Under the pieces are notes generated by a model. It was not told the origin of the DNA. It saw only the letters and a list, made by a program, of their open reading frames with translations, and searched no databases. Position numbers and translations under genes: made by a program. From Anarhynchus alexandrinus (lineage: Eukaryota; Chordata; Aves; Charadriiformes; Charadriidae): a stretch of 64,000 nt of DNA. Each line of letters starts with the position of its first letter. Within the stretch, counting starts at the first letter, position 1. Shown here piece by piece: positions 50,501 to 62,991 of the stretch. The stretch covers positions 2,391,801 through 2,455,800 of the forward strand of contig VUYV01000047.1 of assembly GCA_008711295.1 (NCBI GenBank), given 5' to 3'.

Positions 50501-52644
50501 GTCAGGCAATGGCTAAGACGTCGGCTCAGCCAATCCGGTACCCAAGTTTAGGGGAGCAAAGTGGTCAAAAGTGGAAGTTAAGAAGTTCTCCTGCCTCAAA
50601 GAATTTGGGATGAGTTGCACTATGGAATAAATAATAAAGTCCTAATCTGCCATCAACTTCCCTGTAAGCTTATGTGTGAGCAGGAAGCTTCCTTGGAAGG
50701 GAATCTCAGAGGGATCCCAGAGATTCCTCGGCTCTGGGTAGAGGCTGGTGTTTTAATTTAGCCCAAGAAGATTCAGCTTGCTCTGCATCTCGGTGGCCTC
50801 AGATAGGATGACAGTTTGGCCAAATGTTAATGTAATTGTATGTTTGAAATGGTGTCTCAATGGAAAATCCATTTTAAATGGTACTACTTCAACTGAATTA
50901 TCCACAGTTTTGTCAACACCGACATAAAGATTTATTTTAAAAGCCTTTGAAGCATTGTTTGGATTTTGGCATTCTTACCAAACTACTAAACTTCTCATCT
51001 TTGCATTCTTCCAATATTTCATAAAAGTAATAAACTGTTGTACATATTTACAGAACAAAAATGATGTTGCCTTCACTGTAGAGAATACAAAATAGAGATA
51101 TTAGTATTCACATGGTGGTATCATCATTATGGACCAGCCTTTAAAGAAAACGAAAAGATTGAAGCATTGTATTTCATATGGAAAATTGGGGGGTAGCAGG
51201 AGTCGAGGCTAGAATGTAAATGTATGGTACTGAAAGTAAAACTCATGTTTCGGTAACAAACTAATGTTTCTAGAATACTGAAGTACAGTACAGAAACAGA
51301 ATTAATGAGGTCCTCCATTCTTTTCTAGTTTCAAGGAGGAAATTGTTGGTAATTTAAGACAGATAAAGAAATCCACTAATTAAAATATTCTGAAATGAAT
51401 GCTAGCTTCCAATTATTTTCCTGATTTGACACAATCTAGTAACAGCATAACATAACAATATTGTACGCAATATCAAGGGATTTGGTAAAAGGAAAGTACA
51501 AACTGAATTGGAGTTTTGAGGACAACAACAATGAAGAGCTCACAGACCAGTCCATCGCTAGATTCATCACACTCAGCAGCTTAGACGAATAGAGAAATGA
51601 AGAAAGGGAAGCTTGATGTTGAGGGTTAACTGGCTTTTAATGAGAATAAAGGTTGCAGAAGAGAATGTTAACAGGTAGTAATGGTTTTGAGGGGGTTTAC
51701 CACATCAACTAGGTATTGCGTGCCTTCTTATTCTGTAGTTTCTTCTTGATGTTAGAGGTGTTTGCTCTTTTTTGTCATCTACATGTCTCATTTCCTATTT
51801 CCAAATATTTACAAATACAATAAAGCACAGAGCTCAAGTTTTCCCGCTCCAAAATCCATCGCGAGTCAGCAAAAGCTTTGCCACCCAACTTGATATCTGA
51901 ACGCCAATAGCTGTATAAACTTCTCATCTCCAGTATAATTTAACGTAACACCACCATAACTGCTGAGAGCACACACAAGGTTGTCGATAAGTGAACCGAA
52001 GTGTCGGAAGGGCCAAAAGTTGGGCCGCCCTGACAGCACGGGCCGGTGCGACAGGGACCTAGAGGGGCTGCTACCCAGCTCGGAGAGCTCTCACGGCACA
52101 ACACGCTTGGGTTTAGCCATGTAACACAAGCTGTATCTCAGTTTTACCATTACCAACATGGATATTAAACATTTGTCTCGATCCTGATGCATTGCCAAGC
52201 ATTTGTATTTTAGAGGAACATTTTGAAAGCTACAGAGAAATACAGATGATCGCTGTGACTATCAAACCAATGCTTAGCTGCTGTCGTACTATGTGAGCAT
52301 AATGATAATGGTGAACGTTAAAGACATTTTAAAAGCTGCTCACTACTTGAGCAAGATGACAAATTCAGGTTTTGATTCAGGTCTCCAGGCTGCCCAACCA
52401 ATCATTGAGAGAGGAGATGGGAAAAATAAAATAAAAAAAAGCTCTTTTGGTCGTATAGTGTTTCTTCAGATAGACCTAATAGTCCTGTAGATTAATAGAG
52501 CTCATAAAGAGTAGTATGAGAAAGGGGCAAACAAAGGTAAAACACTATTAATCAGGGAACTTGTTTTGCTGAGGAGACCACAAGGACCAAACAGCAGAAG
52601 ATACAGGAGCAGCTGATGGGGTAGGAGCCTCAGACAGGACATGG

Positions 52645-52775
52645 AGGCTGGAAGCCGCGGGCGCTCATCGGAGCGGTGCCGGGGCATCGCCGCCAGCGGG
52701 AAGGTGGGGAGCCGCGCCAGGCAGGGGCTCGCGGCTGGAGCGGTGTTATCCAGCCACGGCCCGGCAGAAACTGCT
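52645..52775. promoter_or_regulatory. CpG-dense patch (52.7 kb)
   Basis: About 17 CpGs in 130 bp, sharply bounded by AT-rich flanks (AGCCGCGGGCGC, GGCATCGCCGCCAGCGGG, GAGCCGCGCC, GCTCGCGGC). A plus-strand frame of 72 codons (52641-52859) starts just inside and would give an Ala/Gly/Arg/Ser-rich peptide with no domain. AAGGTGGGG inside is a weak donor match. It could be a compact CpG-island promoter of an unannotated transcript or an enhancer. Confidence 0.4.
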
Positions 52776-53916
52776 TCTGTTGCTACTGCTAATGATGAAT
52801 ACCATATGCTTGGCTCTTGCTATTATAAAATAAGTTACATTGCTTCTGCCTATGAGTGAATCAACTCTTTTCTTTCGTTAAAATTAGATATTTATGCCCA
52901 TGCATATTTCCTCGAAGCTAGTACATGGGCAATAACATTTTAAAATGGAAATATCTTCCATGTGTTTTTTCACCTTTCATCATCTTATCACCTTGTTCCA
53001 TCCTGAGCTTTCCTTCAGATACAGCATCTACTCTTTCCCTTCTCCCAGGCAATAATCTTTAAACAGAGAAGAGAAAGAATGAATATGATCATTCAGGTAT
53101 CATTTTCTTTTTTTTTTTTCCTTCAATTCCATTGAACCAGTTCAATTCTCCATAGTTAAAACCTAATTGTGTGATTGGTTGTCTGGATTTGGGGAAACCC
53201 TTCTTTAGACATAGGGAAAACATGTTTGCTCTCTACATCTAATCTTATTCAGCCTCCCACTATCTGAAGAATCAGCTGGTTTATTAAAGTCATTTTGGCC
53301 ACCACTTATCAACTTGTCAGTGGAAAGGAATCTAATGGATCCACCTATTTCCATTTATAAATTTGTATCCAAACAACTTATTTTGGGGTGCCACTAACAG
53401 GGATCAAATTCAATGGACATGCAGTTAATTTAATTGGCACGCATCCTGCAGGCCTATCTGCTCAAATACTGTAGGAATATTTTAAAGTTTCACCGTTTAA
53501 AACTGTTGCCTTCTCCACTGCGTACTCTGTGCAGCTGTGAAACAGAAAAAGACGTTGCTTTTATTTTTATTTTGCTGTCAACGTCTCCCTCCATTTTGTA
53601 AGCACATTAGCATATACGTAAATATTGTAACAGTCCCTAGCTGCTGTATGGACACTCAAAACACAAAGGCAGAGCTGATTTACGGTGTTGCCGTGTCTTC
53701 CTCCTACTTCTGGGGTTTCACTAAGATCAGTTTTAGTGGGCTACTGTCAAGTGAAGCAGAGCGCCCGGGGAGCAGCGCGGTGTCAGCGCAGGTAGGAGCA
53801 GAGTGACACAACTGAACGCCATAAAAGACCCCTTCTTCGCTTTCCTCCTGAGAAAAGAAACCTGCATATTGTTTCAAAGCTTGCTATAAAAAGAAAACTG
53901 GAAAAAAAAAAAAAAA
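52776..53916. other. Noncoding sequence up to the assembly gap
   Basis: No gene recognised. A short GC-rich word with CAGGTAGGAG (donor-like) lies at about 53760-53800. A T run is at about 53110. Confidence 0.4.
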
Positions 53917-54000
53917 NNNNNNNNNNNNNNNNNNNNNNNNNNNNNNNNNNNNNNNNNNNNNNNNNNNNNNNNNNNNNNNNNNNNNNNNNNNNNNNNNNNN
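53917..54000. other. Assembly gap (84 N)
   Basis: The gap is flanked by poly-A on the left (53902-53916) and by TT plus poly-A on the right (54003-54020). The lost sequence is therefore probably a long homopolymer or A-rich tract. Confidence 0.98.
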
Positions 54001-54020
54001 TTAAAAAAAAAAAAAAAAAA

Positions 54021-55157
54021 GATAGAGCTAAAAGTATCCAGTTATTGTGAATCAGAGTTGCAGGGAAAACTAATACCTTGGCACACAGCCTGTAGGAAAA
54101 AAGAACACAATATATTACTTCCGTCATACATGTAGGAACTACAGGGGATCATTTTCATACACTTGAATAGGCCACTGTTAGCGATCGGCGGTTGTTTGGC
54201 CAAATTAACCCCAGGTCTACCTCCAAAATGATTATGATTGCATATTATAATTAACGATGACACTAAGGATATTAGGCTCAGAAGGGGTTTTGTTTGTTTG
54301 AGTGAATGATAGATTTATTCCATTCAAGGGTAGGTGTTCCCGGCACGCTTTCGGCTCAGGCATCTACATGAAACCCTTCAGATAATCTCGTGGCCGACGG
54401 TAATTCTGGAGAAATGGGAAAGGGAGGGGAGTCCCTTCTGGATTTTAATCTTGTTTCTTCCTTTATGGAATGAAATTAGCTCAACACTTCTTGGTTGAAC
54501 TCTAGTCTATCATTTTAATTAAATGTATCTGAGCAGTTATCGTGAAGCCTAGATCGGAGTAATAGGTTGGCAAGCTCAATATTGGCGTCTACGGGCAGCA
54601 GGGAACGTCTGCAGCAGGTATTTATGGCATGTGTATGTGCCTTAGTAAAACATTTAGAAGTTTTATGCACGTATAACAAATGGGGGAAAAAAAAAAAAGC
54701 GAGATCTAAATTACCGGAGCAAATTCAAGGCCCAACTCCAAAGTTTCAGAGTCTGAGTGACTACAGATCAAAACTCGCCTGTCACCAGCCACTATCTCTA
54801 AAATAAACCAGCACCTGAAGTCACATCCCTTGAAGTTAAGGACTTTTGAAATTTAGCTCCAGTTTTAAAACTTGGCTACAATCACGGTTTTTTTGGTCCT
54901 CCCACTCTCCTCTCTCCCCCCATAAAGAACCCCTGCTAACAGCAGTTTGCAAATTTGGAGCTTTTGGAGCTCACGCAGTAAACAGCCCCAAATGCAGCGT
55001 CTAACCCGACGTCAGCAGAGAGGTGACAGGCGTTGCTGTAAGGGGTTGCAGCAGCAGGCTCCAGAAACCTGAAATACAGCAAGGTTTTACTCCTCAACCA
55101 CCTTTCCTTTCGTGTGCAGAAGCTCCAAAGTGAGAAATAGCGTAAGGAGAGGCAGGG
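54021..55157. other. Noncoding spacer
   Basis: No gene recognised. Frames stay below 80 codons apart from those crossing the gap. Confidence 0.4.
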
Positions 55158-55889
55158 ATGTGGCTAACTCATCCCTGGACAGACCATTCAAAGCAAAAGG
55201 TTTGGGGTTCGTTTTTTTCTTTCAAAATAGGTTGCTCTCTCTTGATACAAAAGCAGAGACAGGTGAACAGAGGCCATAGCCCCCGAGGTAGTCTTTTTAA
55301 TTCTGAAAGTGATCTCTTGGAGCCTCCCCCACCGTCACTACAGATTTACAGTTGCAGTTCACCCACGGAGAGCCAAGCAAACAAGAACCTGCACCATGGC
55401 TTAAAAATCCTTAAACCACTGACCTTCTTTAGAATACGCAACATACCTGTTGATGGGTTGACAGGATGCATTATTGCCTTGACAAAGCATGATCTCCAGC
55501 ACTGGATCTATCAAGAGATTTCTGCACATTTTTGGAGGCGAAAACAACCAGTTCCAAGATATATTCTTTCCTTTTTTTTTCCTGCCACCTCATCAGTTAG
55601 TTGCTCTCCATTGGTAACTTTAGAAAAATTCCTTCAAATGCCACGTAAAAGTAAATCAAAAGTCCTTTCTGTGAAGCCATCAGTTACAAACTTGAAGACT
55701 CAAAACAACAGTTTGAGACCAATATTTGCCACTGACAAAAATTTTGGCCTATGGAGGAATTACACTTCACCTTTTACTGAAAAGCTGGTAATAATAATCT
55801 CTATACTTGTTATACCATTACAACTGCATATGTCACATATGGAAAAAACCAACAGCCAAGTGAATAAAGCTAATACTGGACCACAGTAA
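55158..55889 (+). other. Unassigned 243-codon open reading frame
   Basis: The longest open frame in the window, ATG to TAA without interruption, and clearly longer than the next (179 codons). I recognise no domain, signal peptide or family. One hydrophobic stretch near residues 210-226 (LVIIISILVIPLQLHM) could span a membrane. Short basic runs occur (MPRKSKSKV near residue 160). An AATAAA lies at 55862-55867, inside the last codons. No upstream splice acceptor or promoter is evident. It may be a chance frame, a lineage-specific gene, or a decayed insertion I do not recognise. Confidence 0.2.
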
Positions 55890-58800
55890 AAACTTTATTT
55901 TCTTGTCTTTCTTTTGGTATTTAATTTTACACTTTAGTAGTCATATAGTAGTTAATATACACAATCAAAATAAATTGGAGTTTTATGAGGAAAAATGCAA
56001 ACCCAACTAGCAGTTATTTGTCCTTTATTTTCTTCTTCATTCTCATAAACGCATTATATCGTATAAATCTGTTATAGGTATTGTATTTATAGTCCTCTTA
56101 TCTAGCCTAAAAATAAACATCATAATTAGTTTACTTAGCCAATTTTTCCATTGCTGAGATCTATCCACCTGTACTTTTAAATACGGCAGCTACTTGACAG
56201 AGTATATTGATGTGCTTTAATTACTGCTGAACATTTCCTGTCTATTTGTAGGCACTCAGAGAAACCCAAGGGGCATAATTTACAAGAGTCCAAACTGAAG
56301 TCATTTGACAGGATGTCACAGGGAATAATCCTAGAATTATGAGTGTAAAAACAGGATATTGAGTAGCGCAAACCAGTCCAGTCCTGGCAGTTTAGTAATC
56401 CCTGTATAACCAGAAGAATCGTAATGGTAATCTGTTACCAACACAGCATAGTTAAAACAAATGATTTAGGGAAATCTTTGTGGAAAGCTTGAATATTCCT
56501 AAACTCCAACTGAAGCGTGCAGACAAGTTTGAGAGAAAGGGAGAGAAGAACCACTCCTGTCCCAGTGTTTCCCCATTTCTCAAAAGAGGTGGCAATGAAA
56601 CCTTGAGTTTTTAAAACTAGTTAAAAATGTAGAAACGCATTTTTGTTCTCTAATCAGAAATCAGGGTTTTTTAAAAAAGTAAAAAAAAAAAAAAAATCAA
56701 TTTTTTTTCAGTGTTTTTGCCTCACACAGGAGTAGAAAGCACGGTACAAGTTGGAAAAGATCATATTTGCTACTCCAAGCACAAGAATTGCAGATGAGCT
56801 GTTTGCATCAAGGCAATTCCACATTGCTTTACCTGGGCATTCTCCTCCCCAAGGACTCAGAAGCAAGGGGGGCCCAGATGACACAGACGTGCAGGTTTTG
56901 TCCTGCTGGAGCACGGTGTTTTACACACGTGGCAGCGGCAATGGTGGTCATTTGGCAGAAGGGAACTCGCAATAGGACCAAGTATCTACAGGAATGGAAC
57001 CAAGTTGGGGAGGTCACAGTGGGGTTCAGGAGCTGGGGGTGATGGGGGGAAATAAAAAACAGGAAAGAAAAACTGGTTGAGAAGAGCAATGCTGACTCTA
57101 AAAAAGACTCAGAGGGAGAAAAAGGGGGCAGGTAGAGAAAACCAAGTTGGATTATATTGATTAGTGAATATGAACACCGCTTTCAAATAATATGAGCTGG
57201 GGACATTACTGCTCCCTGTTTTGCTGAGAACCTCACCTTCCCCTTTACAGGAACGCGTGTGCCTCAACTACTGCACACTGACAGGGAGCAAGTGGAAGGG
57301 AGAAGCTGTTTCAGGACTGGGAGGAGGAAAAGTGGCTGCAGAGACGCATTAATGAAACTGGATTTCGACAGGACGTTATGCTTAATTCAGCATGCAAATG
57401 CTCTTGACAACGTCTAGAAAGAACACACCAAAAAAAAGTCTTCCTTGTCTGCTTACAGCTAGATACTCAATACAGTAAGCTGCTAAGCCAGGGCCTTGGA
57501 GAAGGGAAGTAGTCATTTGGTAATGAAAAATGCCTGTGAGGAAGGAAAAGACATACATGCATTGTGAAGAAAGACCACAGCCCCTGGATTTATTATATAC
57601 ATAATAATTAATAATGACCCATTTTTTTCCTATTCCAGATTTCGAAATTCCTTACTCACTTTAATTAAGTTCACTCTAAAAATAGGATGCTGTAGAACAA
57701 AGAACTTTTTTACTACTTCAAAAATGCAAGCTTACTCACTAGCTAGGATTTTCCCATCTCTCAGTGCTTTGGTACAAAGAGCTATTATGACACAATATAA
57801 ATGCGCTATCAATGGGAGACATTTTTAGATAAAACTTGATAATGTAACTTTTACTGATTCCATCTGTCAAGTCAGATAAAGAGAATGAGACTTCATAGCA
57901 AAACACACAGGAAACTTAACGGCAACAACAAAAACAAGAATAGGCAGTGCAGACGCCACTTGTTGACCTACAATCTTCATTTGTTAAATTCTTTCCTGTA
58001 GACACAGAACTTGCTTTCTTCACCAACATGGCTTTAGGATCTTCAGTTTCAGCAATACAATTACATTTACTTGACAGCATTCAGAACTTATTTACATTAC
58101 GTATTTTTAAACCTCCCAGTTCTGTCTTCTGTACACAATATTAATGATGAAGAGTAATATGGGGCTATATGGTTGCCTAAACACACAGCCAGTCCGATGA
58201 CATCTCCTTCTGCTGAGGCACCGTGAAGCCCATCAACAGTGCTTGGCTCATAAACACAGCTCAGAAGCCTTACGTTTCCCTTCTGCATCACGAACCTGAT
58301 TTAAATTCAGAGCAAAGACTAACATCCCTGGTGAAGAAGAGCAATTGCTCTTTAAACAACTTTTGTAAATGCTTCCTGAGCTAACAAGGGAGCGCAGAGT
58401 TTGCTTAGGTGAAATAAAGCAGACGGACAGACCTCCCCATATCCTGCTTTGGTTCCAAGATTCAATAATGAACAAGGGTGTGCAAAGAAATTAGAGCGGT
58501 GGAAGTGCCAAAGGTATCCCTTGGAGATGCGTATATCCCATTGTCATGTAAAAGAGGTCTTGAACGATAAAGAAACGGAACCCAATTACAACTGGTTTCA
58601 TGCTAATCTGAACCAACGACTAACTGTAGACTTTGGATGGTATCATGGTGCCCACAGTAATTAATTCACCTCTTCCTTCCCAAAACACACAAGGAAATTA
58701 AATTTCCAATACTAGAATTAATTTGGCACTAGAAGATACGAAAGCGTTTGGAGTTACCTGGCAATCACTGTGAAGTCTTATCGGGGATGCAGTGCAGTAG

Positions 58801-61800
58801 TGTGCGCTACCTCGTAGAGGCAGAGACATGGGCTCAGAAACACCACTGCCATGAAAACCTACACTGTCCCATGCCTGTCACTGGCAAACGGAGCTTATCC
58901 CAACCTGCGGTCTTCCTTTGGGAACAGTGGAAACAACCAGGCAAAGAGAAGAGAACAACGGGCCAAAGTGGAGTGTTTAAATGGATAAACTCCCAATCTT
59001 GGTGTCCTAGGCCACATAAAGAAAGAGATAATATCCAAATTAAAAGTGAATAAGCTCTTTTCAGTCCATTATACCACTAAATGAACATGAACATCTCACT
59101 GGCTTTGTGAATAGGTGGTGATAAGTATGAACTTAGAGGTGTCAAGTAATTATCTAGGCTGTGAGTTTAAAGTGAAGTCCACACTGTAAAGCAAGTTGAA
59201 GGCAGATTTTAAGTGTTTTTGGATTAATTTTCATATGTTTGGGCACTGAAGTATTCCTAAAACCATTTTCACTGGAGCTTGAATTCCAGTTAATGAGAAG
59301 AATTTTACATGCAAACAACCTTAGACTGTTCAGAAATAGTCTCACTAATTATCTTTTTTACTAATATGGCCAAGATTTGTAAAATTATGTACAGAAGCAT
59401 CACCAAGATTTTAATACTGTCAGCCTCGCGAACTCAGATGACACTGGCAAACCAGTAAATGGTCAAACTTGGCCTAGGATTTCAGCTGCATGGGGAGAGT
59501 TGAAGTTGTTTGACAGAAGCCTTCCTTATTTAAAAAGGTTTCTGAAAACAAATAACCCACCACAATTCTGTTGGAAATCAAATTTTTGAGGCTAGGTGCA
59601 AAAATAATGTGGTGTGTGTGTAAGGATGTCGCTAAGCACCCAGCAACAATTTACAAAAGTTCACATAAAAAAAAATTAAAAAAAAGAGCGAGAGAATAAT
59701 TTTCATCCCTCCAGTTAGCTCCACTTTCAACCAGTCTTTCTGTCTTCTCTTTCTCGGCTGCTGCAAACTGATGGTTATCTGAGCTTTTAAGAGACACAGA
59801 GAAGCAAGGTGCTACATCACATCTCCAGGGCTCAAGGAAGCTTTGCCTCCCAAAACCCGCAGCTGGTGATGCTGAACCACTGCAATGCATCACGCGCTAA
59901 AGATTTTGCACGTGGGACAGCACCCAGACAGCATTTGCTTTACCTCTCCACTATTTGTTTCTGAAAGAAGTCCCCTTTGCAAATAAAAAAGCTAAACCCT
60001 TCATAAAAAGCAGGGATGTGGCAGAGATGCACCCTCCTGCATCACATCTGGCTTTTTTATTTTTTGTTAAAGAAAAAGGTCATGTCCATCACCTCAAAAA
60101 AAAAAAAAAGATATCCCTGTACTAACTAAACTTAATTTTCTGAATTGCAGCTTTTTTTGCTCAGTAGAGGGGAAAAAAAAAAACCTCTTGAGAAATGGAA
60201 TTTTGCCCATAGACTGATGACTACAGATCACATTTCTAGTGGGCTTATAACCTGCTCCAGTGAAAACATAATTTTTAATTTGCTTTTAGGGTTATTTATT
60301 TTTTTTATTATTACACTAAGGGTTTATAATTTAACGTCAAACATAATTTTGCACGAATTACGAGACTGCACTATGATGCTGAAGATAAGATGTATGTGAC
60401 TGGTTGGCATGGCCTCAAACTAGGTTTCTGAGAAAATGGATCACTAATTGGCAGGCTGCCATCCCATACACTGCTTAGTGCAACTTAAAATGAAACGAGC
60501 TATCTTTTGCAGAGAGTTACGCACAACATCCTCTACGATAGTGGAAAGAAAAATCAGCATCTTTTGACCATGTTATATCTACCGTTTCAGGCCATACAGG
60601 CTACATCCGACGCAAGCAACGCATGGTAATATTATTTTTGTGCAGTTCTTTAAATAAACTATTAAAAAGCTATTTCTAAATGTTTTTGCCTTAAAAAAGA
60701 AAAAAGACATTTCAGGTACCAATTAAAATCCTAAATTATTGGTCATACCACTTCATAAAAATCACACCAATTTTGATTAATTGTAGTTCAGCCATTTAAG
60801 AGCTGAAAAAACATGACATTTTACTATGATGTCATTTTCCCATTCATTCCAGTGGTAAAAGTCCTCCACCACAGCTACAGAAAGAATAATATAAAATTAA
60901 AGCATGGAAATGATCAGAGGAAATAATTTTGACAATGAAGTAATTTCCTAGATTGGTTTTAAGTATGACTTCTTTGTCAGCTTTAAATAAAAAAATAAAA
61001 GATGCCATAATTTTTATTGAACTTGCATGGTGAATGAGTAATGTGCATATGTAAGAAATGGTGTCAGTTAACTTAAAATCAAACCATATGCTCGAGCCCA
61101 ACTAGAACAGAACACCCCAAGAGTAAACCCAAATCAAACATATACACGGGAATCCCGAGCCAAAGTACAGTGTCTTCAGAACCAAGTATTGCTGAGAATA
61201 AAACCCACAAAAAGTGGGACGATGAGATCAAAGGCAATTCCTTTGACAAGCAGACAACATGGCCTTTATTCAAGCTTTCATTCAAAGCTGTTAAGCGATA
61301 TCTTAAGTTTCCTATCAGAAACGTCTATAAATTTTGAAGATTTTTTTCTTCTGAATAAGTAATTTCAAAATTTTGCTGTTAGGTTTTTTTTTAATATTAT
61401 TTTTGAGTGCAGTTGAAAGTGAAGCCCTTGCATATGTTTGTATTTTCATAGGTGCCAAACTGATGCTAGGATCCAGTCCAACTTCTTTTGAAATCAATTG
61501 GAATTTTGCACTTGACTAGAATTCAAGCATCTGTTATTAGCAATTTCAGAGCGAGAGGAAAAAAAAAAAAGTCAAAAATAATCCAAAAAATGTGGAATCG
61601 GGACACCGAAATTTTCTCTGTAGCCTTCATTTCTTTAGAAATCGATTTTTTTGTAAACTGTACGACTTCCCAAATGGATACCAAAGCTGAGCAAAACGCA
61701 GCAGTGACAACGCGACAACATCCTTGTGAAAAATTTCCATTCAAATAAGTGGTAGCGTTCCCCATCGGTGCCTTGCTGGAGCACCAATGCTTCAGTTTCA

Positions 61801-62599
61801 GGTAGAGCTGCAAAGTCTTCACACAGTCCTGAACTCGCCGTAGGATCCAAGAGCAGATCTGGGGAATGAATTTCCCTTTGCAGCAATTTACATCATCTCA
61901 AAATGCCCTTTTGACTGGAAACAAAACAAAACTTCCCACCATTAAAAAAGCTGAGAAAGCTGTCAGATTTTGATTTTTTTTTTACTTTTCCAAAATTCAA
62001 AGTCATCAGCTCCTCCATGCAGATAGTATAAGGGCCCTCGGAGAACACATACCCAGATCAAGAGGAAGGCTTTTCAATGCAGAGTGCATTTTTTTTCATT
62101 ACCAACCTCCAAGTTAAGGAAAACATAAATTTAAAAATTTAAACCTGCATCTCCAACATACCAAGCCAGTAACTAAACATCACACTTGAGCGTGTTAGAA
62201 AAAGAGGGAGTCCCCGCTAGCAAACAATACAGCTCAGAAATGTTTCAACTGTCAGGAAATGAAATTTCATGGTAAAAAAAAAAAAAAAGAAGGAAAAAAA
62301 ATCAGGAGAGAATCACTCTGCCTGGGCAGAGCTGCGCGGAGTGAATCATCAGCACCAAACTGGGTTTGCTTTAGAAGCCTGCAACAGTTTGTGTATCTAG
62401 GATGACATTCGTTTAGCAAACAGACGTCAACAAAATTTGCTGAAGAAAAGCGCCCATATGTTTGGGGAAGGGACCTGACCTCCGGAGAGGAGGAGAAGCC
62501 AGGCTCATCGCGGAGCTGCGAGAGGGCTTCGCTCTGGTCCTGCCTGAGGGTCGGGCTGCGGCTCCTCTCGTGGTCTGACCTGAGCAAAGGATTTATCAC
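55890..62599. other. Long noncoding stretch
   Basis: No gene recognised. It contains a perfect octamer ATGCAAAT at 57392-57399. An acceptor-like pyrimidine run ending in TTTACAG|G stands at about 57241-57251, but I find no convincing partner donor. There are several A runs (56682, 60098, 61558, 62275) and a moderately CpG-enriched patch at 62440-62580 next to the last CR1. Frames stay at or below 110 codons. Confidence 0.5.
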
Positions 62600-62991
62600 C
62601 TCTCTGCGATTGACAGGCTGAGAGAGTTGGGGTTCTTCAGCCTGGAAAAGAGAAGGCTCCAGGGAGACCTTAGAGCCTCTTCCAGTATCTGAAGGGGACC
62701 TGCAAGCAAGCTGGAGAGGGACTTTTTACAAGGGCATGTAGTGATAGGATGAGGTTGAACGGCTTCAAACTGGAAGAAGGGAGATTTAGATCAGATATCC
62801 AGAAGAAATTTTTCACTGTGAGGGTGGTGAGGCAGTGGCCCAGGTTGCCCAGAGAAACTGTGGCTGCCCCATCCCTGGAGGTGTTCAAGGCCAGGTTGGA
62901 CGGGGCTTGGAGCAACCTGGGCTGGTGGGTTGGAACTNTAGATGATCTTTAAGGTCCCCTTCCAACTCAAACCATTCTATGATTCTATGAT
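62600..62991 (+). mobile_element. CR1 LINE 3' portion
   Basis: About 390 bp in sense orientation, from the pol C-terminal region (AGGCTGAGAGAGTTGGGGTTCTTCAGCC) through the 3' end to two ATTCTATG units. Between GAGCAACCTGGGCTG and GTGGGTTGGAAC it lacks the segment that forms the CCTGCC/GGCAGG stem-loop in the copies at 5.1 and 27.3 kb. One ambiguous base is at 62938. Confidence 0.95.
62620..62937 (+). pseudogene. CR1 ORF2 C-terminal remnant, frameshifted
   Basis: The series LRELGFFSLEKRRLQGDL, then FQYLKG, FRSDIQKKFF, WPRLPRE and SLEVFKARLDGAWSNL follows the end of CR1 ORF2. The first block and the rest are in different frames. A single-base loss around 62673-62680 explains the shift and puts a stop after the first block. 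With all upstream domains missing it is a fossil. Confidence 0.85.

Larger units (their letters stand above)
45563..52635. other. Long noncoding stretch
   Basis: No gene recognised in about 7 kb. Frames of 106-118 codons (45712-46032, 47113-47454, 48677-49009, 49727-50083) show no domains and are of chance length. Simple repeats are A12 followed by (TA)n at 45961-45983 and a CA-rich run at 47534-47552. A mildly CpG-enriched patch lies near 52020-52110. Confidence 0.5.

Noticed and set aside
57236..57255. Pyrimidine run ending TTTACAG|G as a real splice acceptor
   Set aside because: No exon-like open stretch with a good donor follows, and acceptor-like words are common by chance.
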